The notes: a model not told the origin generated them from the letters alone. A DNA stretch of 64,000 nucleotides from an uncultured Clostridia bacterium (GCA_947627345.1 CANQVS010000010.1:1-64000), one strand, 5' to 3'; shown: positions 8,772 through 18,964, counted from the stretch's first letter. Made by a program: numbers and translations.

Positions 8772-11024
8772 TCAGTCGTGAACTACCGTACCTCCGGAGA
8801 ACTCAACAGTGATTACAGTTCCCTCGTTTACCGTTTCACCCGCAGAAATACTCTGTGAGGTCGAAACAGCATTGGAGCTTGACGTAACGCCCGAAAAGCT
8901 TACATTAAGTCCGACAGAGGACGCAATTTCGTTAACTGTTGAAACTGAATATCCTACCATATCGGGAACTTCAACCTTTTGTTTTTTAGACTCCTTATCA
9001 GTATACAGTACGATATTACCGTCAACGGGTATTTTTGACGCCGAATAAGGAATTTGCGCGACAACCTTTTTGCCGTTGCCCTTTATTGTTGTTGTAAAGC
9101 CGTCGCTCTTTGCAAGCTCCTGCGCCTTTTTAACGGAAAGTCCAATATACGAGCCTGCGACTGTATCAACATACTGTTTTTCGTCGTCGGTATATTCCGC
9201 CTGCACTTCAAGATACGGAAGAACCTCGCTCATAATATTTACAAACACGGGAGCCGAAACCTGACTTCCGTAATAAGAGGCTCCTCTCGGCGTATCGAAG
9301 AATACAAGACACGCAACCTGCGGATTGTCGGCAGGGGCAAAACCGCAAAACGACGCGATATAATCCTTATGTCCTTTTTGGGACTGACCGATTTTCTCGG
9401 AAGTACCTGTTTTTCCTCCTACGCGGTAACCTGCAATATATCCGTTGTTGACACCGCCTTGAATCGTATTTCTCTCGAGATAATCGCACATTTTTTTACT
9501 TACAGACTCGGAAATAACCTGTCTTTTAACGGTAGTTTCGGTTTTCTTGACTACATTTCCGTCAACATCGGTAATGCTCTTTACTATATACGGTTGTAAA
9601 AGCTTACCTCCGTTCGCAACCGCCGCACACGCTGTCATCATTTGGATAGGCGTAATTGAAAAGTTCTGTCCGAATGACGCAACGGCTAAATCGGTTACGG
9701 ACATTGAACCGTCCTCGTTGAAGAATAAGTCGTCGGATTCTCCGGGCAAATCAATTCCCGTAGGCTCCGAAAATCCGAAAGCCTGATAATATTTATAAAA
9801 TCTTTCAGCGCCTACTCTTGCGCCTATATCAATAAACGCGGGGTTGCAGGAATTTGTAATAGCTTGAAAAAGGTTCTGGCTTCCGTGTCCCGCAGTATAG
9901 TGGCAATGAATGGTATTGTTGTAAATTTTAACCGAACCTCCGCAATAAAATGAGGAATTATCGCTTACAACACCCTCGTTGAGCGCCATCGACGCGGTAC
10001 ACATTTTAAAAACGGAACCCGGATAATATGTATCCGAAATCGCCTTATTTCTCCACATCGCTCCTAAAGCCGCGCTTTCTGCCTCGGCTCTCTTTTTCTT
10101 TGGGAGAGCTCGGATTGAGGCGAGGTCAGCGTCCGATAAATCATAAGGGTTATTAAGACTATAACCGTCAGCTGTTACCATAGCGAGGATTCCGCCCGTG
10201 TTTACGTCCATAATAATGCACACACCGCGGTTTACGACCTCGTTATCCACAAGTCCCTGTTTCATATATTTTTCAGCGATTGACTGGACTGTTTCATCAA
10301 TTGTCAGCGTTATATTGTTGCCGTCTTTAGCGTCAACATTCTGCTCGTACTGGAACGGCATATCGGTTTGATTGGCGTTGCGCGCGGTTATAATTCTTCC
10401 CGGAGTACCCGTCAAATATTTATCGTACTCATACTCAACGCCCTCAAGTCCCTGGTCGTCCGAGCCTGTAAATCCAATAACAGACGACGCTAAATCATCA
10501 TAAGGATAGTAACGGCGGTAATCATCAAACAAAGTTATAACATTACTTAAACCATCGAACTTATCGTTTATTTTTTCGCAGAGTTTAAGGATTTTTTCTC
10601 TCTCGTCGCTCTCGATTTTACGTTTAATTACAACGTAATATATTTTTTGTTTTGTTTTATTGTAAACATCTTTATAGTCAAGGTCTAATATCTTCGCGAG
10701 ATTTTTCGCAACATACTTTCTTTGAGCATTTGTTTCGAGATAGGCGGGAGCTAATACTACTTTCCATACCGATGCGCTCTGGGCAAGAACCTTGCCTTTA
10801 GCGTCGTAAATAGTTCCTCGCTTGGAGTTTACGGTTGTATCAACGAGTTGCTGTTCAACAGCCTTTTCCTGAAGATAAGGTCCCGATACAAGCTGAAGAT
10901 ACGCAAGTCTTACGGAAATTGCGCCGAAACCAACTACGAGGATAATAAGAATAAGTATCGTAGTTCTCATTCTCAAAAGCTGTAAAACGCCTCTTTTTGT
11001 ACGTTTAACGCTCTTTTTCGCCAT
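8772..11024 (-). CDS. Class B penicillin-binding protein (SpoVD/FtsI-like) with C-terminal PASTA domains
   Basis: Transpeptidase SVFKM, SCN, KTGTS motifs; two PASTA-like repeats at the C-terminus. Confidence 0.92.
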   Translation of the reverse strand: MAKKSVKRTKRGVLQLLRMRTTILILIILVVGFGAISVRLAYLQLVSGPYLQEKAVEQQLVDTTVNSKRGTIYDAKGKVLAQSASVWKVVLAPAYLETNAQRKYVAKNLAKILDLDYKDVYNKTKQKIYYVVIKRKIESDEREKILKLCEKINDKFDGLSNVITLFDDYRRYYPYDDLASSVIGFTGSDDQGLEGVEYEYDKYLTGTPGRIITARNANQTDMPFQYEQNVDAKDGNNITLTIDETVQSIAEKYMKQGLVDNEVVNRGVCIIMDVNTGGILAMVTADGYSLNNPYDLSDADLASIRALPKKKRAEAESAALGAMWRNKAISDTYYPGSVFKMCTASMALNEGVVSDNSSFYCGGSVKIYNNTIHCHYTAGHGSQNLFQAITNSCNPAFIDIGARVGAERFYKYYQAFGFSEPTGIDLPGESDDLFFNEDGSMSVTDLAVASFGQNFSITPIQMMTACAAVANGGKLLQPYIVKSITDVDGNVVKKTETTVKRQVISESVSKKMCDYLERNTIQGGVNNGYIAGYRVGGKTGTSEKIGQSQKGHKDYIASFCGFAPADNPQVACLVFFDTPRGASYYGSQVSAPVFVNIMSEVLPYLEVQAEYTDDEKQYVDTVAGSYIGLSVKKAQELAKSDGFTTTIKGNGKKVVAQIPYSASKIPVDGNIVLYTDKESKKQKVEVPDMVGYSVSTVNEIASSVGLNVSFSGVTSSSNAVSTSQSISAGETVNEGTVITVEFSGGTVVHD

Positions 11025-11139
11025 ACAACCTCTCCTTTCTTAAAAAATTGCGCCTGCATAATATAGCCAAAATAAGAGTTAAGATTACACATCTCAACTC
11101 TTATTCATCCATAACATATTTATTAATTTAATTTGAATG

Positions 11140-11670
11140 TTATGACCAAAGCCCTGTAAATGCGTTTATAATTTTTTGGAAAAAGTTCCGGTTCGCATCT
11201 TTCGAGATTTCGGCCTTGTCGCCCCGTGACAAGGAAACAAACTCTTTTTGAACGTTCTCTGCCTTACTCATTCCAAGCTTGTCCTTAGCATAATTTTCAA
11301 TATCGGTCGTAGAATGTTTCGACTGGATAGCCATTTGGTTTTGAGTATATGTACTTTGGGCGTTGCTTAACTGAGCCTGCTTTTGGATAATCTGCTGATT
11401 TAGTTCGGTTAAAGTAACCTGACCTATAATAATCATAGCCACAATTGCTGTTACAGCCGCGCTCGCCACAGCTCCTATAAAAAGCTTAAACGGGTTGTGC
11501 TTTCTTCTCCTTATTTTTACAAGCTCGTCCTGCGGTATAGATACTACTTTATTTTTTCTGACCTGAGCGGTCTCTTTTTCAGTTTTTTTCTTGGGAAGCT
11601 TTTTGGCTGTATTGTCCTTAAATAGACTAAGGTCATAAGCCGCGCTTCTGTTATCAAATGTCATTGCCAT
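11140..11670 (-). CDS. ftsL: FtsL/DivIC-like septum formation protein
   Basis: Single TM plus short coiled coil between rsmH and the PBP gene; low-similarity family, call is positional. Confidence 0.6.
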   Translation of the reverse strand: MAMTFDNRSAAYDLSLFKDNTAKKLPKKKTEKETAQVRKNKVVSIPQDELVKIRRRKHNPFKLFIGAVASAAVTAIVAMIIIGQVTLTELNQQIIQKQAQLSNAQSTYTQNQMAIQSKHSTTDIENYAKDKLGMSKAENVQKEFVSLSRGDKAEISKDANRNFFQKIINAFTGLWS

Positions 11671-11913
11671 AAATTTTCCCTCAACGGTTATCTATCATAC
11701 ACTAAAAAAATAGTCTTATATTTCTTTTTAGTAAAAATATTACAATTTTTTAATTTTTTCTTTATTTCTGTTACGGAAGTATTTTATATTCTTATCAAGA
11801 ATTATACATAATATAGTGATTTTTTCTCGATTTCGACACAATCTGTTGTGGTTTCATATAATTTACATTTCTGTTATATTTTACACCAAATTGTAATGAA
11901 TGTCTATAGTTAT

Positions 11914-12849
11914 TCAAGAATTTTCATTTATTTTTTTGCAAATTCTTAGTTTTGCACTCCTTGAACGCGGATTTTCGGATAATTCTTGTGAATTTGCTAC
12001 AATGGGTTTTTTAGTTACAAGTTCCGCCCGAGGTTTTTTATTGCAAACGCAAACGGGAAAATCGGGCGGGCAGATACAACCCTGACACCAATCCGCCATA
12101 GTCTTTTTGACAATTCTGTCTTCAAGCGAATGAAATGTAATTACCGCAAGCCTTCCGCCCAAACTAAGCAGGTCAAACGCGTCCTCCATACCCTTTTTTA
12201 AAACTTCAAGCTCGTGGTTAACCTCAATTCTAAGCGCCTGAAATGTTTTTCTTGCAGGATGCCCCGCGCGTCTTACACGTTCGGGAACGCTGTTTCTTAT
12301 AATTTCGGCAAGCTCAAAGGTGGTTTTAATCGGTTTTTGCTGTCTGTACTTTACAATTCCCTTTGAAATGGAGTCGGCAAATTTCTCCTCACCATAGGTA
12401 AAAATAATTCTCGAAAGTTCCTTTTGTGAAAGTGAATTTACCAAATCCTCCGCCGAGGGTCCCGACTGTGACATACGCATATCGAGCACAGCGTCCTCGT
12501 GAAATGAAAAACCACGCTCTGCCGTATCGAGCTGATGAGAGGAAACCCCTATATCAAGCAAAACTCCGTCGACCTGATATATTCCTCGTTCGGCGAGAAG
12601 GCTTTTCATTCGGGAAAAATTACCCTTTATGATTATTGAGTTTTCATTGTCCGCGAATCTTTGCTTAACCGCGTCTATTGCGTCGGGGTCCTGGTCAATT
12701 GAAACGAGCTTTCCCGAGCTAAGTCTTTTTAAAATTTCGGCGGAATGTCCCCCGCCCCCTGCCGTACCGTCAACATAGATACCGCTCGGTTTGATATTAA
12801 GACCGTCTACAGATTCGTTAAGCAGTACGGGGGTATGAGAAAATTCCAT
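11914..12849 (-). CDS. rsmH: 16S rRNA (cytosine1402-N4)-methyltransferase
   Basis: FSHTPVLLNESVDGL, DGTAGGGGHS, ITFHSLEDRIVK. Confidence 0.97.
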   Translation of the reverse strand: MEFSHTPVLLNESVDGLNIKPSGIYVDGTAGGGGHSAEILKRLSSGKLVSIDQDPDAIDAVKQRFADNENSIIIKGNFSRMKSLLAERGIYQVDGVLLDIGVSSHQLDTAERGFSFHEDAVLDMRMSQSGPSAEDLVNSLSQKELSRIIFTYGEEKFADSISKGIVKYRQQKPIKTTFELAEIIRNSVPERVRRAGHPARKTFQALRIEVNHELEVLKKGMEDAFDLLSLGGRLAVITFHSLEDRIVKKTMADWCQGCICPPDFPVCVCNKKPRAELVTKKPIVANSQELSENPRSRSAKLRICKKINENS

Positions 12850-12858
12850 ATAAACCTC

Positions 12859-13275
12859 TTACAGACTTAACATTGACAACGCCGCCTCAACTGTAGGCTC
12901 GTTATTCTTGAGCATTTCTTCAAATTTATTCTCGTTCCAAATCTCGATACGGTTGTCCATACCGACTACGACAGCTGATTTTTCAAGAGACGCCGTTTTC
13001 CTCAAATTCGCAGGAATAGGTATTCTTCCCTGCGAATTTGGAGTAACTTCCACGGCAGTAGCAATTATACTGTATTGTAACGCGAGCGCCGCCTGTGCGG
13101 GCAAATTTTTAATATTTTTTCTTAAACCTTCAAATTCGGGGAGAGAGAGAACCTGTACACATTCAAAAAATCCTTTTGCTATTATAAAGGTTTCTCCGAG
13201 TTCCTCTCTGAAACGAGCCGGCAAAATAATTCTGCCTTTTGAATCAATATTGTGACTCGATGTGCCTGAAAACAT
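12859..13275 (-). CDS. mraZ: Transcriptional regulator MraZ
   Basis: MFSGTSSHNIDSKGRIILPARFRE. Confidence 0.97.
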   Translation of the reverse strand: MFSGTSSHNIDSKGRIILPARFREELGETFIIAKGFFECVQVLSLPEFEGLRKNIKNLPAQAALALQYSIIATAVEVTPNSQGRIPIPANLRKTASLEKSAVVVGMDNRIEIWNENKFEEMLKNNEPTVEAALSMLSL

Positions 13276-13309
13276 TTTACCGCCTCCTTATCAATCTCTG
13301 ATGTATAAT

Positions 13310-13355
13310 GCCACTTATCAATCGTTTAGAGCCACTTTATGACACTAATTGCCAC
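13310..13355 (-). promoter_or_regulatory. Candidate MraZ-box array at the mraZ/dcw promoter
   Basis: On the minus strand GTGGC-N5-GTGTC-N5-GTGGC at 10-bp phasing plus a further GTGGC 21 bp away, just downstream of the promoter. Confidence 0.65.
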
Positions 13356-13364
13356 CGTGTAATT

Positions 13365-13393
13365 ATTATACCTTATCAGAAACGAAATTGCAA
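13365..13393 (-). promoter_or_regulatory. Sigma-A-type promoter of the dcw cluster
   Basis: TTGCAA-N17-TATAAT on the minus strand upstream of mraZ. Confidence 0.8.
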
Positions 13394-13584
13394 GAAAAAA
13401 GTTACAGCATTTTTACCAAATATACACGCTTGTTTTGCAGTATTTTAGACAAAAAATTACACATAACCCCTTATTCTGACGAATAAAAAAGGTTATGTGC
13501 AAATTATTTACAAATATTTTAATTTTTATAAGTGTAAATACACGGCAATAAGCGAATAAAATACAAAGCCGTAATATTTTTACA

Positions 13585-14040
13585 TTATTTCTTGGTTGAT
13601 TTGAAATTCTGACGGGCTTTGCGTATTTCCTGAGCGCAGGAGGTTACCACATCATCGGTGCGCTTCATAATGCCGTCAACATAGTCATTAGCAGCCTTTG
13701 TAACTTCACTTGCCTTTTTCTTGGCGTCTGAAATAATTTCTCTCGCCTGAGCCTCGGCGGCGCGGGTAATTTCACTTTCGCTAACCATTATTCTACGGCG
13801 TTCCTCAGCCTGGCGGATAATTTCCTCACCGTTGTTTTTAGCCTCAGCCAAAATCTGCTCCCTGTCGGCTACGATGTTTTTAGCCTGACGGATTTCGCTC
13901 GGCAGGGTATCCTCAATCTCGTCGAGAATATCAAAAATTCTCTCGCCCGAAATTAAAACCTTTCTGTCCTTAGAAAGAGGCATTGCTTTGGCGTTGTTTA
14001 CCATATCCTGTAATTCAAGAATTAAATCGTCTACTCTCAT
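13585..14040 (-). CDS. Coiled-coil protein (DivIVA-like / V-type ATPase subunit E-like), function unknown
   Basis: MRVDDLILELQDMVNNAKAMPLSK..., Ala/Glu/Lys-rich heptads; start chosen at MRVDDL with RBS. Confidence 0.5.
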   Translation of the reverse strand: MRVDDLILELQDMVNNAKAMPLSKDRKVLISGERIFDILDEIEDTLPSEIRQAKNIVADREQILAEAKNNGEEIIRQAEERRRIMVSESEITRAAEAQAREIISDAKKKASEVTKAANDYVDGIMKRTDDVVTSCAQEIRKARQNFKSTKK

Positions 14041-14053
14041 TTTCTCCACTCCA

Positions 14054-14542
14054 TTATTTAAAATTTTTTAATCTTTCCAATATCTTATCGTGCACGCACT
14101 CAGGAACAAAAGAACTTATATCTCCGCCTAAGGACGCGACCTGTTTCACCATACTTGAGCTTAAATAAGTAAACTCGGAATTACAGGTCAGAAACACGGT
14201 TTCAAGATTCGGGTTAAGCTTTTTGTTCGTAAGAGCCTGCTGAAATTCATATTCAAAGTCAGATACCGCCCTCAGACCTTTTACTATCGCCGTAATCCCC
14301 TTATCCTTGGCGTATTCGGCAAGAAGTCCGTCAAAGCCGACAATCTCGACATTATCAAGCCCGTTTACCGCCTCTTTTAAAAAACAGATGCGCTCGTCCG
14401 TGGTAAAGCAAGGGGTTTTTTCAGCATTTTTCAAAACACCCACTACAACCTCGTCAAACATTTTTGAGGCTCTGGTAATAATATCAATATGTCCTAACGT
14501 AACAGGGTCAAAACTGCCCGGACAGATTATCTTTGTTTTCAT
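14054..14542 (-). CDS. coaD: Pantetheine-phosphate adenylyltransferase
   Basis: CPGSFDPVTLGHIDII. Confidence 0.97.
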   Translation of the reverse strand: MKTKIICPGSFDPVTLGHIDIITRASKMFDEVVVGVLKNAEKTPCFTTDERICFLKEAVNGLDNVEIVGFDGLLAEYAKDKGITAIVKGLRAVSDFEYEFQQALTNKKLNPNLETVFLTCNSEFTYLSSSMVKQVASLGGDISSFVPECVHDKILERLKNFK

Positions 14543-14582
14543 AAGAAACTTCCCGATTAAAATTTTCAGCCGTCAAGTAAAT

Positions 14583-15134
14583 TTATGACTGAATATATTC
14601 TTTATGCCGATACATAGATATTTTTATTTTACCATAGTGTTTCTGTCTGTCAAGCATAAATTCACCATAATTTTGCAAAATTTCTTCTTTTTCTGGGTTT
14701 TCTACAATAATCACGCCGGTTTTTTTCACCTTTTCGACAATCTTAGGCAAAACTTTCTGCAAAATTCCCGTTCCGTAAGGCGGGTCAAGAAAAACAATGT
14801 CAAAATTTTCATCTGTTATATCAAGATATGAGGAGCTGTCAGTGTGAAAAATTTTTGCTTTGCTGTAAAGACCTGCGTTATTTAAATTTTTTCTGATTAT
14901 ATCAATTGATTTTCTTGAGTTATCCACAAACACGGCGGATTTTGCTCCTCTGCTAAGCGCCTCAATCCCCATCTGACCGCTTCCCGCAAACAAATCGAGA
15001 AATATTCTTCCCTGAATATCAAACTGTATGGCGGAAAAAACCGCCTCTTTCACCTTTGAAGTGGTCGGGCGCACGTCCTCGCCTTCAAGAGTTATCAGCT
15101 TTCTTCCCCGCGCCTCGCCTGTTATAACACGCAT
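14583..15134 (-). CDS. rsmD: 16S rRNA (guanine966-N2)-methyltransferase
   Basis: MRVITGEARGRKL, FLDPPYG. Confidence 0.95.
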   Translation of the reverse strand: MRVITGEARGRKLITLEGEDVRPTTSKVKEAVFSAIQFDIQGRIFLDLFAGSGQMGIEALSRGAKSAVFVDNSRKSIDIIRKNLNNAGLYSKAKIFHTDSSSYLDITDENFDIVFLDPPYGTGILQKVLPKIVEKVKKTGVIIVENPEKEEILQNYGEFMLDRQKHYGKIKISMYRHKEYIQS

Positions 15135-15170
15135 AATTGTCCTCCCAACACGAATGTGTATTTTATTTTG

Positions 15171-17000
15171 TCAATCCGAATGAAAGTAGTTATAGACTGC
15201 CAAAGCGCTGTCGCGAGTCATTCTCGGACAGTTCTCAAGCTCCTTTAAATCGGCGTTTCTTATATTAGCTATAGTCTGAAAATGCTTTAAAAGCGCCTTA
15301 GCCCTTGTTTCGCCTATTCCGTCAATATCGGTAAGCGAGCTTTTAAATGCCGTATTTTTTCGGCGCTGACGGTGGTATCCTATTGAAAACCTGTGAACCT
15401 CGTCCTGCATCTTGCTTATAAAGGTAAATACCGAACGGCGCGAGCTGATTGTAATTTCACCGCCGTTTCCCGTTATCGCTCGGGTTCGGTGATTTCCGTC
15501 CTTTACCATACCAAAAAGGGGAACGCTTATGTTGTGCTTTTTGAGTATCGGCTCAACAGCCGAAACCTGACCTTTACCGCCGTCGAGCAAAATTAAATCG
15601 GGAAGTCTGCCAAAGCCCTCTCCCGTATCCTTGAGATTTTCATACTCGGTAAAACGCCTGTCCAGAACCTCCGCCATTGAGGCGTAGTCGTCCTGTCCCT
15701 CAAAAGATTTTATTTTAAATTTTTTGTATGCCTTTTTCAGAGGTTTTCCGTTCTCGTAGACTATCATTCCCGCTACGTTTTCCGTACCCGCAAGGTTTGA
15801 AATATCGTAAGACTCTATATATTCGGGAATTTTTGAAAGCCCCAAAAGGCCTTTAAGCTCCTCTAAAACAGAATATTCACGCGAAGTTCTTCCCTTAATC
15901 TGCGCCAAAACCTCCACCGCGTTTTTACGGCACATTGAAACAAGCTGTGCCTGCTCTCCCCTTTGCGGATTGGTAATATAAACCCTGCGTCCGAGTTTCT
16001 CGCTAAGCCATTTTTCAACGGCTTCTTTATCGTCAAGTTCTCTGTCAAGGGTTATATTTCGCGGAATTTCACGGTTCATAGAATAATAACTTAAAATAAA
16101 CTGCGAAAGCTCTCCGCCATCGTCCATAGGAGAATTTACCACAAAATTTTCGTGGTCGGTCAGACGTCCTCCCTCAAACCTGAAAATCTGAAAACATCCT
16201 CGTTCGCTGTCGGTAAAATATGCAATTACGTCCTGGTCGGGAACATTAACGGAAACTACCTTCTGTTTATCAGCCATCTTTTTGACTGCAGTAATTTTAT
16301 CACGAATTTTCGCCGCGCGCTCAAAATCAAGGTTTTCGGAGGCCTCTTCCATTTCTGCCGTAAGCTGTTTTAAAGATTTTGTACTTCCTCCCTTTAAAAA
16401 ATCAAGCGCCTGCTCAACATTTTCATTGTATTCCTTAAAGCTCACTTTTCCCGTACAGGGAGCTAAGCATTGTTTTATATGGTAATTTAAGCAGGGGCGC
16501 GCTTTTTTAAAATCCTCGGGAAACTTTCGATTGCAGGTAGGAAGCTTAAATATTTTATTGGCCTCCTCAACCGATTGTTTAACATAGAAACTGTTTTTAT
16601 AAGGACCTATATAGAGAGCGCCGTCGTTTGTTTTCTGGAGTTCATATGTTATTTTACGCCATTTATCCGGGCTTACTCTTATATACGAATAACCTTTATC
16701 ATCTTTAAGCAAAATGTTGTATTTAGGAGAATGCTGTTTAATTAAACTGCATTCCAGAATAAGCGCCTCAAACTCGCTGTCGCAAATAATATACTCAAAG
16801 TAATCAACATTTTCGACCATACGCCGAACCTTTTCGGAGTGGTTGTTCTGCGAACCGAAATATTGCGAAACACGGTTTTTGAGCGCTTTGGCTTTTCCTA
16901 TATATATAATTTTACCGCTTTTATTGTGCATTATATACACACCGGGCGACAGTGGCAACGCCATTGCCTTTTTTCTAAGCTCGGACAATTTCTCGTTCAT
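15171..17000 (-). CDS. uvrC: Excinuclease ABC subunit C
   Basis: GIY-YIG LPLSPGVYIMHNKSGKIIYIGKAK; UvrBC and HhH regions. Confidence 0.97.
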   Translation of the reverse strand: MNEKLSELRKKAMALPLSPGVYIMHNKSGKIIYIGKAKALKNRVSQYFGSQNNHSEKVRRMVENVDYFEYIICDSEFEALILECSLIKQHSPKYNILLKDDKGYSYIRVSPDKWRKITYELQKTNDGALYIGPYKNSFYVKQSVEEANKIFKLPTCNRKFPEDFKKARPCLNYHIKQCLAPCTGKVSFKEYNENVEQALDFLKGGSTKSLKQLTAEMEEASENLDFERAAKIRDKITAVKKMADKQKVVSVNVPDQDVIAYFTDSERGCFQIFRFEGGRLTDHENFVVNSPMDDGGELSQFILSYYSMNREIPRNITLDRELDDKEAVEKWLSEKLGRRVYITNPQRGEQAQLVSMCRKNAVEVLAQIKGRTSREYSVLEELKGLLGLSKIPEYIESYDISNLAGTENVAGMIVYENGKPLKKAYKKFKIKSFEGQDDYASMAEVLDRRFTEYENLKDTGEGFGRLPDLILLDGGKGQVSAVEPILKKHNISVPLFGMVKDGNHRTRAITGNGGEITISSRRSVFTFISKMQDEVHRFSIGYHRQRRKNTAFKSSLTDIDGIGETRAKALLKHFQTIANIRNADLKELENCPRMTRDSALAVYNYFHSD

Positions 17001-17077
17001 AAATATCTCTCTTTAAAACAGTAAAAAATTTACTGTTTTTACCTTTTATACAAGAATTTTTCTATAAAGTAAAAAAA

Positions 17078-17096
17078 CGGGCGGAAAATCCGCCCG
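17078..17096 (-). terminator. Terminator downstream of the HPr gene
   Basis: CGGGCGGA-aaa-TCCGCCCG then T-run on the minus strand. Confidence 0.8.
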
Positions 17097-17114
17097 AAAA
17101 GCTTTTTATGCAGA

Positions 17115-17378
17115 TTAATCTGTAAATCCTGATTCAACAAGAGCGACAAGACCGTCAACTGCCTCCTGCTCGTCAACTCCGTCAGCTATAATCTTAATAT
17201 CCGTTCCGCCGATAATGCCGAGTGAAAGTACGCCGAGAAGACTCTTAGCATTAACTCTTCTCTCTTCCTTTTCTACCCAAATAGTAGCTTTATACTCATT
17301 GGCTTTCTGAATGAAGAAAGTTGCCGGACGTGCGTGTAAACCGGCTTTATTTTCAACTAAAACATCCTTAACGTACAT
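17115..17378 (-). CDS. HPr-family phosphocarrier protein
   Basis: NKAGLHARPATFFIQ (catalytic His) and AKSLLGVLSLG (regulatory Ser). Confidence 0.9.
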   Translation of the reverse strand: MYVKDVLVENKAGLHARPATFFIQKANEYKATIWVEKEERRVNAKSLLGVLSLGIIGGTDIKIIADGVDEQEAVDGLVALVESGFTD

Positions 17379-17446
17379 AAGTCAAACCCTCTCTAAATCT
17401 TATATAGTATTTTTAATATACCACTCGGGCATTTCCAATTTATTAT

Positions 17447-17474
17447 ATTATATCACTTTTCCTTTTAACGTCAA
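17447..17474 (-). promoter_or_regulatory. Promoter of the HPr gene
   Basis: TTGACG-N16-TATAAT on the minus strand. Confidence 0.65.
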
Positions 17475-17568
17475 CACTCAAAAATAATTTTCGGATTTAG
17501 TAATAATTTAATTGTTTTAATGTATTTTTGCTTTGTGCAACTTAACTAATTTATTCTGCAAAATATTG

Positions 17569-18318
17569 TTACTTATTCAAGCTGTCGGACGTATCATAAT
17601 ACTTCTTTATTACCGCCTTATCTTCTTCTGAAAGTTCATTTTTTTCAAGCATATCGGGACGCTTAACGGCAGTATTTATAAGGCTTTGCTCGTACCGCCA
17701 TCGGTCGACCTTCGCGTGGTCTCCGCTGTAGAGAACAGGCGGAACCTCTATTCCGCGCCAAGAGACAGGCTTTGTATATTGAGGATATTCCAAAAGACCG
17801 TTAAAATGACTTTCTTCGGTAAAACATTCGTTGTTTGAAAGGACTCCGGGCGTGAGCCTTGACAACGCGTCAATAAACACTAAGGCGGGAAGCTCTCCGC
17901 CCGTGAGCACATAATCTCCGATTGAAATTTCTTCGTCAATAAATTCATCAATAATCCTTTGGTCAACGCCCTCATAATGCCCTGCAAGAACGCAGATATT
18001 GTCAAGGGTCGAAAGTGCCTTGAGTTTTTCCTGAGTTAACGGCTTTGCCTGCGGTGACATATATATAAAATAAGGCGTGCAATTCCGTTTTTTACATATA
18101 TCTTCAAAGCAAAGCGCAATAGGCTCACACTTCATAAGCATACCCATTCCGCCTCCGTAGACGGTGTCATCAACCCGTCTGTGTTTATCAAACGCGTAAT
18201 CTCTAAGCTGATGACATTCAATTTCTATCGCGTCGCTTTTTCTTGCCCTGCCAATAATACTCTCGCCCAAAACCGCCTCGCACATTTCGGGAAAAAGCGT
18301 AATTAAATCAATCTTCAT
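17569..18318 (-). CDS. trmD: tRNA (guanine37-N1)-methyltransferase
   Basis: MKIDLITLFPEMC, LAGHYEGVDQR, SIGDYVLTGGE. Confidence 0.97.
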   Translation of the reverse strand: MKIDLITLFPEMCEAVLGESIIGRARKSDAIEIECHQLRDYAFDKHRRVDDTVYGGGMGMLMKCEPIALCFEDICKKRNCTPYFIYMSPQAKPLTQEKLKALSTLDNICVLAGHYEGVDQRIIDEFIDEEISIGDYVLTGGELPALVFIDALSRLTPGVLSNNECFTEESHFNGLLEYPQYTKPVSWRGIEVPPVLYSGDHAKVDRWRYEQSLINTAVKRPDMLEKNELSEEDKAVIKKYYDTSDSLNK

Positions 18319-18823
18319 CTAAAAAAAGCCCTTTCATAGGTCTTATAAAAATTTTTCTGTCATCTACGTTTTTCAATATAACAACGCTGTCAATGACGGG
18401 GACAAGATACTCTTTTCCGTCTGAATCTTTAACGGTATATACATCGTTTGCACCTGTTTTAAACACATCAATAATTTCTCCGTACTCAACATCTTTATTG
18501 TCAGCGTCAAGCACTGTACAGCCGATTAAATCCTGAACAAAATTCTTTCCTTTCGGAAGTTTCACATCGTTTCTGTCTATATATAAAATTTTTCCTCTTA
18601 ATTTTTCCGCGTCTTCTATGGAAGACACACCGTCTACGGTAACGAGAACTATGTTTTTATGAGGACGGCATTTTACCTTCAGCTTGGTCTTTCCCCCGTC
18701 AAAATAAAGGGCTTTAAAGGCGGAAAGAAAATCGGGGCTGTCGCACCACGGATTAACTCTAAGCTCTCCGCGCACTCCGTGAGTGCCTACCACTTTTCCG
18801 ACCTCAAGGTACTGTTTTTTCAT
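18308..18823 (-). CDS. rimM: Ribosome maturation factor RimM
   Basis: LEVGKVVGTHGVRGELRV; adjacent to trmD. Confidence 0.93.
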   Translation of the reverse strand: MKKQYLEVGKVVGTHGVRGELRVNPWCDSPDFLSAFKALYFDGGKTKLKVKCRPHKNIVLVTVDGVSSIEDAEKLRGKILYIDRNDVKLPKGKNFVQDLIGCTVLDADNKDVEYGEIIDVFKTGANDVYTVKDSDGKEYLVPVIDSVVILKNVDDRKIFIRPMKGLFLDED

Positions 18824-18930
18824 AAATATCACCTGAGGTTATTTTAACATATACTCACTCTTTTTACAACAAAAAAGCTTTTAATAAAATTCAAAACCTG
18901 TATCACAACATTAAATTAAAAACCTATATA

Positions 18931-18959
18931 TTGCCAAATTCGAGTTTAAGTGGTACAAT
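18931..18959 (+). promoter_or_regulatory. Promoter of the structured RNA / SLOG-gene locus
   Basis: TTGCCA-N17-TACAAT. Confidence 0.75.
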
Positions 18960-18964
18960 AGCCC

